Of a stretch of DNA of 34,219 nt, positions 33,992-34,219 are shown in pieces. The DNA is from Thermoplasmata archaeon (GTDB lineage Archaea > Thermoplasmatota > Thermoplasmata > Thermoplasmatales > Thermoplasmataceae). The notes beneath the pieces were generated by a model. That model was not told where the DNA came from, did not search any database, and saw only the letters and a list, made by a program, of their open reading frames with translations. The position numbers were made by a program, and so were the translations under genes. Position 1 is the first letter of the stretch, and every line of letters begins with the position of its first letter. Location: assembly GCA_021827885.1 (NCBI GenBank), contig JAKAUD010000135.1, positions 1 to 34,219 on the forward strand, written 5' to 3'.

Positions 33992-34219
33992 TCATTTAAT
34001 TACTTTTCCCGTTGCAATAAACCATAGATAAAGGTCAAGTATCCCGGGTTTGAGGTTGAATTCGCTGCTTTTTTCCAAGATTTCTCTTTCATATTCATAA
34101 TATTTTGAAGGGGATGTTATTTTTTTTGGCTCCTTATCATCCGATAGCATCCTCAGTATGTGCTTATCAAGGATTGCAAAATCGAATACGCCAACATTCC
34201 TCAAAAAATGTGAAGCCTC
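33992..34219 (-). CDS. ogg: 8-oxoguanine DNA glycosylase/lyase (Ogg2 type), C-terminal part
   Basis: Partial: the reading frame continues off the right edge. The visible 75 residues start EASHFLRNVGVFDFAILDKHILR, which is the end of the helix-hairpin-helix region and the catalytic Asp of archaeal Ogg2-type glycosylases, and end LDLYLWFIATGKVIK, the characteristic C terminus with the terminal Lys. It removes oxidised guanine from DNA. The stop codon directly abuts the aconitase stop codon, so the two genes are convergent with no spacer. Confidence 0.88.
   Translation of the reverse strand, partial: EASHFLRNVGVFDFAILDKHILRMLSDDKEPKKITSPSKYYEYEREILEKSSEFNLKPGILDLYLWFIATGKVIK

Overview
The window looks like chromosome of a thermoacidophilic or acidophilic archaeon of the Thermoplasmata (Thermoplasma, Ferroplasma or Cuniculiplasma type). 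Four things point there: an archaeal A-type ATP synthase operon, an archaeal lipid-precursor pair (isopentenyl phosphate kinase plus type 2 IPP isomerase), a D-gluconate dehydratase-like enzyme of the non-phosphorylated Entner-Doudoroff route, and TATA boxes lying about 25 bases before many start codons, as expected for leaderless mRNAs. The genus is an inference and cannot be fixed without a database search.

Left part (1-4607): the tail of an unknown gene, then a compact AT-rich six-gene operon. It encodes a cysteine-rich secreted protein, a second membrane-anchored protein, an ABC ATPase, an ABC-2 type permease and two more anchored extracytoplasmic proteins. I recognise none of the four exported proteins. 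This is the best candidate for an undescribed system, such as an archaeocin-like or cell-surface export system. After it come an AMP-binding-fold protein without its ATP-binding loop (4920-6476), citrate synthase, a Nob1-type rRNA endonuclease, a cyclase/kynurenine-formamidase-like enzyme and a divergent GT2 glycosyltransferase. Then follows a decayed IS200/IS605-type segment (about 10.06-10.70 kb) whose terminal hairpin abuts the end of fni.

Middle part (10701-23146, minus strand): ipk-fni, then a 597-residue surface protein with a perfect (TAA)10 tract just upstream of its start. Next is the complete ATP synthase operon, transcribed atpK-E-C-F-A-B-D-x-H-I, where x is a 44-codon single-span membrane protein. 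The subunit A gene has no intein.

Right part (23267-34219): a CWC zinc-ribbon-like protein, an Lrp/AsnC regulator coupled to a crotonase-fold enzyme, a 54-residue helical protein, glyA-pdxT-gcvT (serine/glycine one-carbon metabolism and PLP supply), a well-formed C/D box sRNA gene, a 53-residue Cys/His-rich metallothionein-like protein, a CDGSH iron-sulfur protein, a RecA/KaiC-like ATPase with an unusual P-loop overlapping the gluconate dehydratase-like gene, aconitase, and the 3' end of an 8-oxoguanine DNA glycosylase. Citrate synthase, aconitase and the sugar-acid dehydratase give central carbon metabolism, and the ATP synthase couples it to the proton gradient. The 44-, 53- and 54-residue genes and the sRNA were found by direct reading of the sequence.
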